From Allobosea sp. 117 (lineage in GTDB: Bacteria; Pseudomonadota; Alphaproteobacteria; Rhizobiales; Xanthobacteraceae), in NCBI RefSeq assembly GCF_000702305.1, contig NZ_JNLC01000013.1:340317-404316 (forward strand): a stretch of DNA of 64,000 nucleotides. The letters run 5' to 3'. Of this stretch, positions 31,151-46,345 are shown in pieces. Positions within the stretch are counted from its first letter, which is position 1; every line of letters starts with the position of its first letter. The notes under the pieces are model-generated. The model was not told the origin of the DNA. It worked only from the letters and a program-made list of their open reading frames with translations, and made no database searches. The translations under genes were made by a program, and so were the position numbers.

Positions 31151-31250
31151 TTGGCCGGTGCTACGGCGGTGTCGCAACCTCACCGTGCGTAATTTTCATG
31201 CACCGTTCAAAGGCCGGGTGCACACTGGCAAATCTCTGGGAGATTCGCGC

Positions 31251-32219
31251 ATGCTGCCCTTCGGCCTTGATCTTTTCGCGATCGTCATCCTCGTCCTGGT
31301 CGTCGGCACCATCTTCGCCGGCGTGAAGACGGTGCCGCAGGGCTACCAGTACACGGTCGAGCGCTTCGGCCGCTACACGCGCAGCCTGTCGCCGGGCCTC
31401 AACATCATCGTTCCCTTCATCGACCGCGTCGGCAACAAGGTGAACATGATGGAGCAGGTGCTCGACGTGCCGACGCAGGAGGTGATCACCAAGGACAACG
31501 CCACGGTGGCGGTCGACGGTGTCGCCTTCTTCCAGGTGTTCGATGCGCCGCGGGCCAGCTATGAGGTCGCCCGTCTCGACGCCGCGATCCTGGCGCTCAC
31601 CACCACCAATATCCGCACGGTGATGGGCTCGATGGACCTCGACCAACTGCTCTCGCACCGCGACGAGATCAATGAGCGGCTGCTGCGCGTGGTCGACGCC
31701 GCGGCCTCGCCGTGGGGCGTGAAGATCACCCGCATCGAGATCAAGGACATCGTGCCGCCCGCCGATCTCGTCTCCGCCATGGCGCGGCAGATGAAGGCGG
31801 AGCGCGAGAAGCGCGCCGTGGTGCTCGAAGCCGAGGGCCAGCGCCAGTCCGAGATCCTGCGCGCCGAGGGCGAGAAGCAGAGCCAGATCCTCGAGGCCGA
31901 GGGTCGGCGTGAGGCCGCCTTTCGCGACGCCGAAGCACGCGAGCGCCTCGCCGAAGCCGACGCCAAGGCCACCCAGATGCTTTCGGCCGCGGTGGCGAGC
32001 GGCGAACCGGCGGCGCTCAACTACTACATCGCGGAAAAATACGTGAAGGCGCTGGAGGGCATCGTCACCTCGCCGAACCAGAAGCTGCTGATGCTGCCCT
32101 ATGAGGCGACGGCGATCATCGGCTCGCTCGCCGGCATCGCCGAGATCGCCAAGGGCGCCTTCGGCCCGGATGCGCCGAAGGGCGGCGCGCGCCGGCCGAC
32201 CGGGCCGGGCACGTTCTGA
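31251..32219 (+). CDS. SPFH/band-7 family membrane protein (QmcA-like)
   Basis: A 322-residue protein with one N-terminal membrane segment (residues about 5-25), then the SPFH domain (VPQGYQYTVERFGRYTRSLSPGLNIIVPFIDRVGNKVNMMEQVLDVPTQEVITKDN, MGSMDLDQLLSHRDEINERLLRVVDAAASPWGVKI), and a charged coiled coil (LEAEGQRQSEILRAEGEKQSQILEAEGRREA). It is a stomatin-like scaffold of membrane microdomains and forms the conserved pair with the NfeD gene 11 nt downstream. GGGAG precedes the ATG at 31251. Confidence 0.93.
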   Translation: MLPFGLDLFAIVILVLVVGTIFAGVKTVPQGYQYTVERFGRYTRSLSPGLNIIVPFIDRVGNKVNMMEQVLDVPTQEVITKDNATVAVDGVAFFQVFDAPRASYEVARLDAAILALTTTNIRTVMGSMDLDQLLSHRDEINERLLRVVDAAASPWGVKITRIEIKDIVPPADLVSAMARQMKAEREKRAVVLEAEGQRQSEILRAEGEKQSQILEAEGRREAAFRDAEARERLAEADAKATQMLSAAVASGEPAALNYYIAEKYVKALEGIVTSPNQKLLMLPYEATAIIGSLAGIAEIAKGAFGPDAPKGGARRPTGPGTF

Positions 32220-32230
32220 GGGCTGGACCC

Positions 32231-32671
32231 ATGTCGATCATCGAGACGCTCGGGCCGTGGAGCTGGTTCATCCTCGCCGGTCTTCTGATGATCGGGGAGC
32301 TCGCGGCGCCGGGCGCCTATCTGCTCTGGCTCGGCCTCGCGGCGGCGGCCTGCGGTGCCGTCGGCTTCCTTGTCGACCTGCCGTGGCAGGCCGAGATCCT
32401 GCTGTTCGCGGTGCTCGCGCTCGCCATGGTCGCGCTTGGACGATGGGTGACGCCGCGGCCGAGCGAAGGCAGCGACCGGCCCTTCCTGAACCGCCGCGCC
32501 GAGGGCTATGTCGGCCGCTCCTTCGTGCTCGACGAACCCATCGTCGGCGGTGTCGGGCGGGTGCGCATCGACGATACGGTCTGGCGCATCGTCGGCGCCG
32601 ATCAGCCGGCCGGGAGCCGCGTGGTGGTGCAGCGCGTCGACGGCGCGACGCTGGTGGTCGCCGCCGCCTGA
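32231..32671 (+). CDS. NfeD family protein
   Basis: A 146-residue protein with two or three hydrophobic segments (residues about 10-75) and a C-terminal OB-fold (YVGRSFVLDEPIVGGVGRVRIDDTVWRIVGADQPAGSRVVVQRVDGATLVV). This is the short NfeD partner always found next to SPFH/stomatin-like proteins, probably modulating their oligomers. It starts 11 nt after that gene. The protease domain of long NfeD proteins is absent. Confidence 0.92.
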   Translation: MSIIETLGPWSWFILAGLLMIGELAAPGAYLLWLGLAAAACGAVGFLVDLPWQAEILLFAVLALAMVALGRWVTPRPSEGSDRPFLNRRAEGYVGRSFVLDEPIVGGVGRVRIDDTVWRIVGADQPAGSRVVVQRVDGATLVVAAA

Positions 32672-32769
32672 GATTTACCGCCAAAAGCCGCCTGGAAACG
32701 GTGCGTTAACCATAAACGCGCAGGTTCGGAACCGTATCGGGCCACAAGGCAATCGGCGGATTCGGGTTC

Positions 32770-34275
32770 TTGACGCGCATCGTCCTCGTACTGGGCGTCC
32801 TTGCGCTCGGCGTCACGCTCGGCGTGGCGGCGGGGCCGGCGCATGCGCAGAGCGACGAGGCCGCCGACAGCGGTCTGCGCGGCGCCATCACGCAGACGCC
32901 GAGCAGCAGCGCCCTGCGCGGCACGGTCGACGCCAATGCCGCGGTCGATACCGTCGCGCCCTCCCGCCCGGCCGATCTCCTGCCGACCCTGCGCCCCTCG
33001 GTGGGGGTGGAGGACGACAGCATCGCGCGGGAGGACGTGCTGCCCGATCCCGAGGCGGCGCTCGACACGCTCGCCTTGCCGGACAATTCGCTCAACCTGC
33101 CGCCGCTGCGCACGCCGCGCCGCCGGACCAATCCGGAGGTCGATCCCTTCGAGCCGGTTGGCGTCAAGGTCGGCAGCTTCGTGGTGACGCCCTATGCCGA
33201 GCTGCGCGAGGGCTATGACAGCAACGCGCTGCGCGTGCGCAACGGGCCCGGTTCGGCCTTCACGGTGATCGGCGGCGGCTTCGCCTCGCGCTCGGACTGG
33301 TCGCGCCATGCGCTCGATGTCCAGTTGCGCGGCGGCTATACGAGCTACGACAACGTCACCGCCAACAACCGGCCGGAAGCCGAGGCGCTCGTGCGCGGCC
33401 GGCTCGACGTCAACTCGCAGACCCGGATCGACGCCATCGTGCGCGGCACCATCACCACCGACGCGGCCGGTTCGGTGGATGCCGTGCAGGGCGCGACGGA
33501 GCCGCCGCTCATCTACACGACCAGCCTTGATCTCGGCGTCACCCGGCGCTTCAACCGCCTCGAGCTCGGCGCTGCCGGGCTGATCGTGCGCGAGGACCAT
33601 GCCGCCGCCGCGCTGGTGGGCGGGGGCCATGAGAACCTCGCCGACCGCAACGTGACCGGCTACGGCGTGAGGCTGCGCGGCGGCTATGAGATGATGCCGG
33701 GGGTCAAGCCGTTCGTGCAGCTTCTCGCCGACCATCGCGAATACGACATCGTGCCGGACGCCTCCGGCTATGACCGCAATTCGCACGGCATCACCGCGAC
33801 GGTCGGCTCCGAGTTCCGTCTGAGCGACCTGCTCACCGGCACAGCGTCGGCAGGCTATACGTGGCGCTATTACGTCGATCCGGCGCTGCAGGACATTGAC
33901 GGGCTGGTCGCCGACGCCTCGCTGCGCTGGGAGGCGACGGGGCTCACCACCGTCATCCTCGGGGCGCGCAGCGGCGTCGAGGAAACCTCGCAGGCGGGCG
34001 CCTCCGGCAATTTCGTGCATCAGGCGCGCGTCGAGGTCGAGCACGCCTTCCGGCGCTGGCTGATCGGCGAGGCCTCGGTCGCCTATCGGATCAACGACTA
34101 TGTCGGCTCGGACCTCGAGGAGCGCACGCTCGAATTCGGTGCCGGGCTGACCTACAAGCTCGGCCGGTGGGCGGAGCTGACGGCGCAGGCGAGCCACCTC
34201 AGGCTCGATTCCTCGGTGCCGGGCTCGGACTACACCGCCAATGTCGTGCAGGTGGGGCTGCGGCTGCAGCGTTAG
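32770..34275 (+). CDS. Outer-membrane beta-barrel protein (BBP2-type)
   Basis: A 501-residue exported protein: signal peptide TRIVLVLGVLALGVTLGVAAGPAHAQ, a Pro/Asp-rich linker to about residue 130, then alternating amphipathic strands with many aromatic/glycine turns (YAELREGYDSNALRV, YGVRLRGGYEMMPGVKPFVQL, GASYTWRYY-like segments) and an aromatic-flanked final strand (YTANVVQVGLRLQR). This resembles the rhizobial putative beta-barrel porin 2 family, often linked to exopolysaccharide export. It starts with TTG at 32770. galU and galE nearby supply UDP-sugars, but a functional link is conjecture. Confidence 0.8.
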   Translation: MTRIVLVLGVLALGVTLGVAAGPAHAQSDEAADSGLRGAITQTPSSSALRGTVDANAAVDTVAPSRPADLLPTLRPSVGVEDDSIAREDVLPDPEAALDTLALPDNSLNLPPLRTPRRRTNPEVDPFEPVGVKVGSFVVTPYAELREGYDSNALRVRNGPGSAFTVIGGGFASRSDWSRHALDVQLRGGYTSYDNVTANNRPEAEALVRGRLDVNSQTRIDAIVRGTITTDAAGSVDAVQGATEPPLIYTTSLDLGVTRRFNRLELGAAGLIVREDHAAAALVGGGHENLADRNVTGYGVRLRGGYEMMPGVKPFVQLLADHREYDIVPDASGYDRNSHGITATVGSEFRLSDLLTGTASAGYTWRYYVDPALQDIDGLVADASLRWEATGLTTVILGARSGVEETSQAGASGNFVHQARVEVEHAFRRWLIGEASVAYRINDYVGSDLEERTLEFGAGLTYKLGRWAELTAQASHLRLDSSVPGSDYTANVVQVGLRLQR

Positions 34276-34378
34276 AGCATTTTCCGCGAAGTTGCCCGAC
34301 TTTCGCGGACAGAAAATGCTCCTGTTGAATCGAAAGCATTCTCCGATCGGGCGGTTCCGCCCGATCGGCACGAAAGCG
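34276..34378. repeat. Two-hairpin intergenic mosaic (RIME-like) element, copy 1
   Basis: Hairpin 1 pairs AGCATTTTC with GAAAATGCT and encloses a second complementary pair (CCGCGAA / TTCGCGG). Hairpin 2 has 12-bp arms at 34343-34354 and 34357-34368 around TT. A related copy is at 56504-56613. The element begins at the barrel gene's stop codon and ends before galU. Confidence 0.75.
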
Positions 34379-34394
34379 CCCGGCCGCGGCCGCG

Positions 34395-35285
34395 TCAGTT
34401 CGACGCCAGCAGCGCCTCGATCTCGTCGCGGAACGGGCCGGCGATGTCCGCCCGCGCCAGCGCATAGGCGACGTTGGCCATGAGGAAGCCGAGCTTCGAG
34501 CCGCAGTCATAGATCGAGCCGTCGAAGGTGACGCTGTAGAAGTCCTGCTTCTTGGCGAGCTTCAGCATGGAATCGGTGAGCTGGATCTCGCCGCCGGCGC
34601 CGCGCTCCTGGGTCTCGAGCAGGTCGAAGATCTCGGGCTGCAGGATGTAGCGGCCGGAAATGGCGAGGTTGGAGGGCGCGACCTCCTTCTTCGGCTTCTC
34701 GACCATCTTCTGGATCTTGTGCACGCCGTCGGCGACGCTCTCGCCGTTTCCGACGATGCCGTACTGGTCGGTCTGGTCCATCGGCACCTCATAGACCGCG
34801 ATGTGGTTGCCGCCGCCGGTCTTCTCATAGGCGGAGACCATCTGGGCGAGGCAGCTCTTGCCGTTGCGCGGCTTGTGCAGCATGTCCGGCAGCAGCAGCG
34901 CGAAGGGCTCGTCGCCGATGATGTCGCGGGCGCACCACACGGCATGGCCGAGGCCGAGGGGGAGCTGCTGGCGGGTGAAGCTGGTCTTGCCGGGGCCGAG
35001 GGTCTCGGCGCGCAGCGTGTCCAGCAACTGATGCTTGCCGCGCTCGGCGAGCGTCGCCTCCAGCTCGTACTGGCGGTCGAAATGATCCTCGATCACGCCC
35101 TTGTTGCGCCCGGTAACGAAGACGATGTGCTCGATCCCCGCCGCGCGCGCCTCGTCGACGACATGCTGCACCACCGGGCGGTCGACCACGGTGAGCATCT
35201 CTTTCGGAACGGCCTTGGTGGCGGGAAGGAATCGCGTGCCGAGACCGGCGACGGGCAGGATCGCTTTGCGGATAGGGCTGGGCAT
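34395..35285 (-). CDS. galU: UTP--glucose-1-phosphate uridylyltransferase
   Basis: GalU makes UDP-glucose from glucose-1-phosphate and UTP for polysaccharides, glycans and osmolytes. The 296-residue product opens with the nucleotidyltransferase signature [26 protein letters not shown], has [32 protein letters not shown], and [21 protein letters not shown]. Length matches bacterial GalU. It is divergent from galE with a 205-nt region between. Confidence 0.95.
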   Translation of the reverse strand: MPSPIRKAILPVAGLGTRFLPATKAVPKEMLTVVDRPVVQHVVDEARAAGIEHIVFVTGRNKGVIEDHFDRQYELEATLAERGKHQLLDTLRAETLGPGKTSFTRQQLPLGLGHAVWCARDIIGDEPFALLLPDMLHKPRNGKSCLAQMVSAYEKTGGGNHIAVYEVPMDQTDQYGIVGNGESVADGVHKIQKMVEKPKKEVAPSNLAISGRYILQPEIFDLLETQERGAGGEIQLTDSMLKLAKKQDFYSVTFDGSIYDCGSKLGFLMANVAYALARADIAGPFRDEIEALLASN

Positions 35286-35490
35286 GTTCGGTTGACGCCA
35301 CGTTTCTGAATGAAGGGAAGTGCGTGCGAGCGCCGGCCTATCCGACGCGCAAGCATAGACTTAGGTGCGGGACGTTGACAAAGCCTCTACGGCCGATCCG
35401 TTCCGCCGATTATCGACCTCCATGTTGACGCATTGTTTGGTCTTCCCTGTTATGCGGACCATGCAATTGGGGCGATGTAGGGGAGATGAC

Positions 35491-36480
35491 GTGGCGGTAC
35501 TGGTAACGGGCGGCGCCGGCTATATCGGCAGCCATATGGTTCTTGCTCTGATCGATGCCGGCTTCGAGACGGTGGTGCTCGACGACCTGTCGACCGGCTT
35601 CGACTGGGCCGTGCATCCCGACGCCCGGCTGGTACGCGGCGACGTCTCCGACGGGGCGCTGGTGCAGCGCACTGTCAAGGAACACAAGATCGACGCGGTG
35701 GTGCACTTCGCCGCGCGCATCGTGGTGCCGGAATCGGTCGCCGACCCGCTGGGCTACTACTTCGCCAACACGGTGAAGTCGCGGGCGCTGATCGAGGCGC
35801 TGGTCGCCGCCGGCGTGCCGCATCTGATCTTCTCCTCGACCGCCGCGGTCTACGGCATGGTCGGCAACGATCCGGTGGCCGAGGACGCGCTGCTGGCGCC
35901 GATCTCGCCCTATGGCCGCTCCAAGCTGATGACGGAATGGATGCTCGCCGACACGGCGGTGGCGCATCCCTTCCATTATGTCGCGCTGCGCTATTTCAAC
36001 GTCGCCGGCGCCGATCCCGCCGGGCGTTCCGGCCAGTCGACGCGTGGCGCCACCCATCTCATCAAGGTCGCCGCCGAGACCGCGCTCGGCAAGCGCACGG
36101 GGATGGACGTCTACGGCACCGACTATCCGACCCCGGACGGCACCTGCCTGCGCGACTACATCCACGTCACCGACCTCGCCAACGCCCATCTCGACGCGCT
36201 GCGTTATCTCAAGGCCGGCGGGGCGAGCACGGTGCTGAACTGCGGCTATGGCCAGGGCTATTCGGTGCTGGAGGTGATCGATACGGTCAAGCGCGTGTCG
36301 GGCATCGACTTTCCGGTGCGCGTCTCCGATCGCCGGCCGGGCGATCCGGCGGCGATCGTCGCCAAGGCGGAACGCATCCGCACCGAGCTCGGCTGGACGC
36401 CGAAGCTCGCCGATCTCGACACCATCGTCGCCCAGGCGCTGGCCTGGGAGCGCAAGCTCGGCGAGCGAAACCGCATCTAG
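35491..36480 (+). CDS. galE: UDP-glucose 4-epimerase
   Basis: GalE interconverts UDP-glucose and UDP-galactose. The 329-residue short-chain dehydrogenase has VLVTGGAGYIGSHMVLAL at the N-terminus, VHFAARIVVPESV, the catalytic SSTAAVYG and YGRSKLM (Tyr-x3-Lys), RYFNVAGADPAGRSGQ, and RDYIHVTDLANAHL. The GTG at 35491 is chosen because GGGGAGA lies 6 nt upstream and translation begins at the Rossmann strand. With galU it forms a UDP-hexose supply locus. Confidence 0.95.
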   Translation: MAVLVTGGAGYIGSHMVLALIDAGFETVVLDDLSTGFDWAVHPDARLVRGDVSDGALVQRTVKEHKIDAVVHFAARIVVPESVADPLGYYFANTVKSRALIEALVAAGVPHLIFSSTAAVYGMVGNDPVAEDALLAPISPYGRSKLMTEWMLADTAVAHPFHYVALRYFNVAGADPAGRSGQSTRGATHLIKVAAETALGKRTGMDVYGTDYPTPDGTCLRDYIHVTDLANAHLDALRYLKAGGASTVLNCGYGQGYSVLEVIDTVKRVSGIDFPVRVSDRRPGDPAAIVAKAERIRTELGWTPKLADLDTIVAQALAWERKLGERNRI

Positions 36481-36567
36481 TTTCGTGCGGATTTCTGCTT
36501 TCCGTTAAGTCCGCTTCAACCATGACGCGGCTCCAATCGGCGGATGTATCGCGTTGGAGTAGGCGTC

Positions 36568-37968
36568 ATGGGTCTGGGGACAGGTGCGTGGGACGGAGCG
36601 GGGCCCGCGCAGGCAGCAAGGCTCGCGGCCGTCCTCGCCATGGCGCTCGGCCTCGCGGCCTGCGGTTCCACCGGTGACGTGACCGGCGCGCTCGGCGCGC
36701 CGCCGGCCGGGATGTCCGCTTCGACGAGCCCGGCTGCCGCCGCGCCGCGCGCCTATGCCCCCGCCCCCGCCCCCGCCCCCTCAGCCGCTCCGCGCAGCGG
36801 CGGCCATCCCGACATGCGGCCCGAGGCGCTGGCGGCCGACGAGAGGAACTTTGCCCGCTGCATCGCCGCGCTGGAGCCCGCCGCGCGGCAGCGGGGCGTC
36901 TCCGCCGCCGGCTGGCGCAGCTACACGGCGGGGCTGACGCCGGACATGTCGATCATGGAGAAGCTCGACACCCAGCCCGAATTCACCCGGTCGACGGGTG
37001 ACTATGTCGACATGCTGGTGTCCGAGAAGCGCATCGCGCGCGGCCGCGAGATGCTGGCGGAGAACAAGGTGGTGTTCGACGCGGTGGAGCGCACCTACGG
37101 CGTCGACCGGCACATCGTGGCGGCGATCTGGGGCATCGAGACCAATTACGGCAATGCACGCGGCTCTTACCAGGTGCTGGCCGCGACGGCGACGCTCGCC
37201 TGTGTCGGGCGGCGCAAGGCCTATTTCAAGGACGAGTTCGTGGCGGCGCTGCAGATCGTCGATCGCGGCGACATCCCCGAATCGCACCTCAAGGGTTCCT
37301 GGGCCGGCGCCTTCGGCCTCACGCAGTTCATGCCCACCGCCTTCCAGCGCGACGCGGTCGATTTCGACGGCGACGGGCATCGCAACGTGGTCGATTCCGT
37401 CGCCGACGCGATGGGCTCGACCGCCGCCAAGCTGAAGCGCGGCGGATGGGTGGCAGGGCGGAGCTGGGGCTACGAGGTGACCCTGCCGCGCGGCTTCAAC
37501 TATCTGCTCGCCGACAAGACGACGCAGAAGCCGCTGCGCGAATGGGCCGCGCTCGGCGTGAAGCGCGTGGCCGGCCGCGGCTTCACCAATGGCGAGGAGA
37601 CCGCCTATCTGCTGCTTCCGGCCGGCGCCAAGGGACCCGCCTTCCTGGTCAACGGCAACTTCAAGGCGCTGCTGAGCTACAACCCGGCCGACGCCTATGC
37701 GCTCGCTATCGGCCATCTTGCCGACCGGTTGCGCGGGGGCGATGCCTTCGTGCAGGCCTGGCCGGCCGACGCCAAACCGCTCAGCCGCTCGGAGCGGGTC
37801 GAGCTGCAGCAGCGGCTTTCGGCACGAGGCTACGACATCGGCGTGCCGGACGGCGTGCTCGGGCACAAGACGCGGGTCGCCGTGCGCGACTATCAGGTGC
37901 GCGTCGGCATGCTTCCGGACGGCATGGCGAGCGGCGAGGTTCTCGCGCATATGCGCCAGGGATCGTAG
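36568..37968 (+). CDS. Lytic murein transglycosylase lipoprotein (MltB-like) with peptidoglycan-binding domain
   Basis: A 466-residue protein with a lipobox signal (LAMALGLAAC, about residues 27-36), an Ala/Pro-rich linker containing APAPAPAP, the MltB/SLT_2 catalytic domain (residues about 90-380) with the acid glutamate in AAIWGIETNYGNARGSY, FKGSWAGAFGLTQFMPTAF-type motif (HLKGSWAGAFGLTQFMPTAFQRDAVD), and a C-terminal PG_binding_1 domain (LQQRLSARGYDIGVPDGVLGHKTRVAVRDYQ). It cleaves glycan strands to anhydromuropeptides in the periplasm. GGAG is 8 nt upstream of the ATG at 36568. Confidence 0.92.
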   Translation: MGLGTGAWDGAGPAQAARLAAVLAMALGLAACGSTGDVTGALGAPPAGMSASTSPAAAAPRAYAPAPAPAPSAAPRSGGHPDMRPEALAADERNFARCIAALEPAARQRGVSAAGWRSYTAGLTPDMSIMEKLDTQPEFTRSTGDYVDMLVSEKRIARGREMLAENKVVFDAVERTYGVDRHIVAAIWGIETNYGNARGSYQVLAATATLACVGRRKAYFKDEFVAALQIVDRGDIPESHLKGSWAGAFGLTQFMPTAFQRDAVDFDGDGHRNVVDSVADAMGSTAAKLKRGGWVAGRSWGYEVTLPRGFNYLLADKTTQKPLREWAALGVKRVAGRGFTNGEETAYLLLPAGAKGPAFLVNGNFKALLSYNPADAYALAIGHLADRLRGGDAFVQAWPADAKPLSRSERVELQQRLSARGYDIGVPDGVLGHKTRVAVRDYQVRVGMLPDGMASGEVLAHMRQGS

Positions 37969-38060
37969 GCTGCGGAACGTCGGCCGCTGGGGAAGGGGCC
38001 TTGAAACGGCCGCGATAATCGTTCACCGCTGAAGCGTGGAATCCTGGTGAGGCGTGGGCG

Positions 38061-39470
38061 ATGCGGCAGTCGGGCTCCGTGCGCGCGGCGGTGAGGGTGC
38101 TGGCGGTGGCCGGCGCCGTCATGGTTGCCTGCCCGGCGGCGCAGGCGCAGCAAGACTGGTTCCGCCCGCCCGGCAGTGTCGGCCAGCCGTCGCGTGCCGC
38201 GCCGCAGCAGCAGGTGCGCCCGAGCCAGCAGCGCCAGCAGGCGCGCCCGCAGCAGGTGCGCCCGGCTCCGCCGCCGCAGCAGCAGGGCTGGAATCCGCTG
38301 TTCCCGCTGTTCGAGATCTTCCGCTCGCCGGCGCCGCCGCAGCAGCGTTATGCGGCGCCCCCGCCGATGCCGGAGACCGAGCAGAAGCCGCGCAAGGCGG
38401 TGCAGATCGAGCAGCCCGCCGAGCCGCGCGGCACCGTGTTCGCGTCGGTCGAGGACGCACGGAAAAACGTCGAGAAGCCCCCGACCGACGTGGTGCTGGT
38501 CATCGGCGACGAATTCGCGGCGCCGCTCGCCCAGGGGCTGGCCGATGCCTTCGCGCCGGAGCGCGCGGGCATCGCCGTCGTCGGCAAGGGCGAGAGCGGC
38601 ACCGGCCTCGCGCCGGACGGCAAGTATGACTGGGTGGTCAAGGGGCCGGAGCTGGCCAACGCCAACGCGGTCAACGCCATCGTCATCTTCATGGGCGGCA
38701 ACGACCTGCATCCGATCGAGGATGCCACCGGCAAGCTGCCGCTGTTCGACGAGAAGTGGATCGAGATCTACGGACGCCGGCTGGACGAGCTGTTCGCCGG
38801 GCTGAAGATGGTGGGCCGGCCCGTCGTGGTCGTCGGGCTGCCGCCGGTCGACGACATCCGCGCGAGCGACCGCAACGCCAAGCTCAACGAGCTCGTGCGG
38901 GAGCATGTCGAGCGCGCCGGGCTGATCTATGTCGACATCTGGGACGGCTTCGTCGACGAGAACGGCAAGTTCTTCATGTCCGGGCCCGCGGTCGACGGCC
39001 AGCGCCGGCGTCTGCGCACGTCGGACGGGGTCGGCTTCACCCGCGCGGGTGGCCGCAAGCTCGCCTTCTTCGTCGACCGCGTCCTGGGCAAGCTGCTGAA
39101 CGGCCAGCCCAGCGCGCCGGTGCCCGACGCGGGAACCGGAACGCCCGCGGCAAGCGGGCCGCCTTCGCTGATCCAGCTAACCGGCGCGGCGACGGGCGGG
39201 CGGGCGCTGGCGGGGGCGAAGCCGGTGGAATCGGCACGGCTCTCCGGCACGGAAAGCCACGCGAATGGCGAAGGGCTCGCCACGCGCGTTCTGGTCGGCG
39301 GCGAGACGCTCAGCGCGACCGAGGGGCGGGTGGACGATTTCCGCTGGCGCCCGCCGGGAGCGGAGACGCCGCCGGCAACGCCGGCCTCGGCGCCCGGCGC
39401 GACACCGGGCGCGGACACGACGGGAGCACCGGCATCGTCACCGGCGACCGGCAGCACCGCCACGCCCTGA
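38061..39470 (+). CDS. SGNH/GDSL-fold protein of the DUF459 type
   Basis: A 469-residue exported protein: signal peptide ending AAQAQ (about residue 30), a Gln/Pro-rich linker (residues 35-110), then a DUF459/SGNH domain (about 130-330: VVLVIGDEFAAPLAQGLADAF, AIVIFMGGNDLHPIED, DERNAKLNELVREHVERA-like region, DGVGFTRAGGRKLAFFVDRVL), and a Pro/Ala/Thr-rich tail. The block I nucleophile serine position reads Glu (GDEF instead of GDSL), so esterase activity is doubtful. DUF459 proteins are periplasmic and often near cell-wall enzymes, as here next to a lytic transglycosylase. Confidence 0.82.
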   Translation: MRQSGSVRAAVRVLAVAGAVMVACPAAQAQQDWFRPPGSVGQPSRAAPQQQVRPSQQRQQARPQQVRPAPPPQQQGWNPLFPLFEIFRSPAPPQQRYAAPPPMPETEQKPRKAVQIEQPAEPRGTVFASVEDARKNVEKPPTDVVLVIGDEFAAPLAQGLADAFAPERAGIAVVGKGESGTGLAPDGKYDWVVKGPELANANAVNAIVIFMGGNDLHPIEDATGKLPLFDEKWIEIYGRRLDELFAGLKMVGRPVVVVGLPPVDDIRASDRNAKLNELVREHVERAGLIYVDIWDGFVDENGKFFMSGPAVDGQRRRLRTSDGVGFTRAGGRKLAFFVDRVLGKLLNGQPSAPVPDAGTGTPAASGPPSLIQLTGAATGGRALAGAKPVESARLSGTESHANGEGLATRVLVGGETLSATEGRVDDFRWRPPGAETPPATPASAPGATPGADTTGAPASSPATGSTATP

Positions 39471-39533
39471 GCAGTCGGCGCCAGCGTCGCTCGAAGACGC
39501 CCGAGCCCGGATAGTCCCGGTGGCGCGAGGAGG

Positions 39534-40958
<1,425 letters not shown>

Positions 40959-41083
40959 TGCGCCCTCTTTCGCGGAGCACCGCCACCCTGGAGGCGTTCC
41001 ACCTCAGGTGCAGATACATCAATCATGCCAGTCGGGGAAATATGGCGCGGCACACCGCCGCGCGCTTTTCGCGTCCGCCCGCC

Positions 41084-41120
41084 GTCATCCCGGCCCGGCC
41101 CTGCGGCCGTCCGGGACGAC
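41084..41120. repeat. REP-like palindrome between gltB and gltD
   Basis: Outer arms GTCATCCCGG and CCGGGACGAC, with inner complementary GGCC...GGCC, form an extended imperfect hairpin inside the gltB-gltD spacer. The outer sequence resembles the CGTCATGCCCGG palindromes at the right end of the window. Confidence 0.6.
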
Positions 41121-41143
41121 GATGGGGGATGCGGCCGCCGTGC

Positions 41144-45886
<4,743 letters not shown>

Positions 45887-46345
45887 CCCGCTCTCCCTAA
45901 GATGTGCCTTGACTGAGGCTCGCCCGAGCCCGCTTCCGGCGCCAGATGGACGGCGCCGTCTACTGCCGGACCATGATAGGACAGCATGACTGCCCTATCA
46001 ATCGCGAACATGCCAGAATTGACCCGCGCGCACAAGCACCCCCGGCATGCCGGCGGCGCGGAAACTTCACGCTTGTTGCGGCGGCGAGGGGCCGCACGCA
46101 ATGAACGGTAAGGCGTGCCGCAGCGCAGCGCAACGCCATTGCGGAAGCCGCATGCCCGCAATGCACCGCGACGTACGATCCGGGCAGGTGCGGCATCCGT
46201 GACCAGGTCGGAGCACCTGCCTTTATGCATGCCGTTCACCTAGTGCTCCGCTTCCGGCGGCATTTCCGCAACGTCTCATCGGTGCCTCATTCGCGCGCCT
46301 TAACTGTAATCGGGCAACGCCTTGTCACCGCGAGACACAGATCAG
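45887..46345. other. 459-bp divergent intergenic region upstream of gltB
   Basis: No credible gene is seen. It should contain the gltB promoter (minus) and that of the secreted-protein gene (plus). Two inverted repeats stand out: GATAGG/CCTATC (45975-45999, about 90 nt from the gltB start) and perfect 8-bp arms CATTGCGG/CCGCAATG (46137-46144 and 46156-46163). Either may be an operator. Confidence 0.4.
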
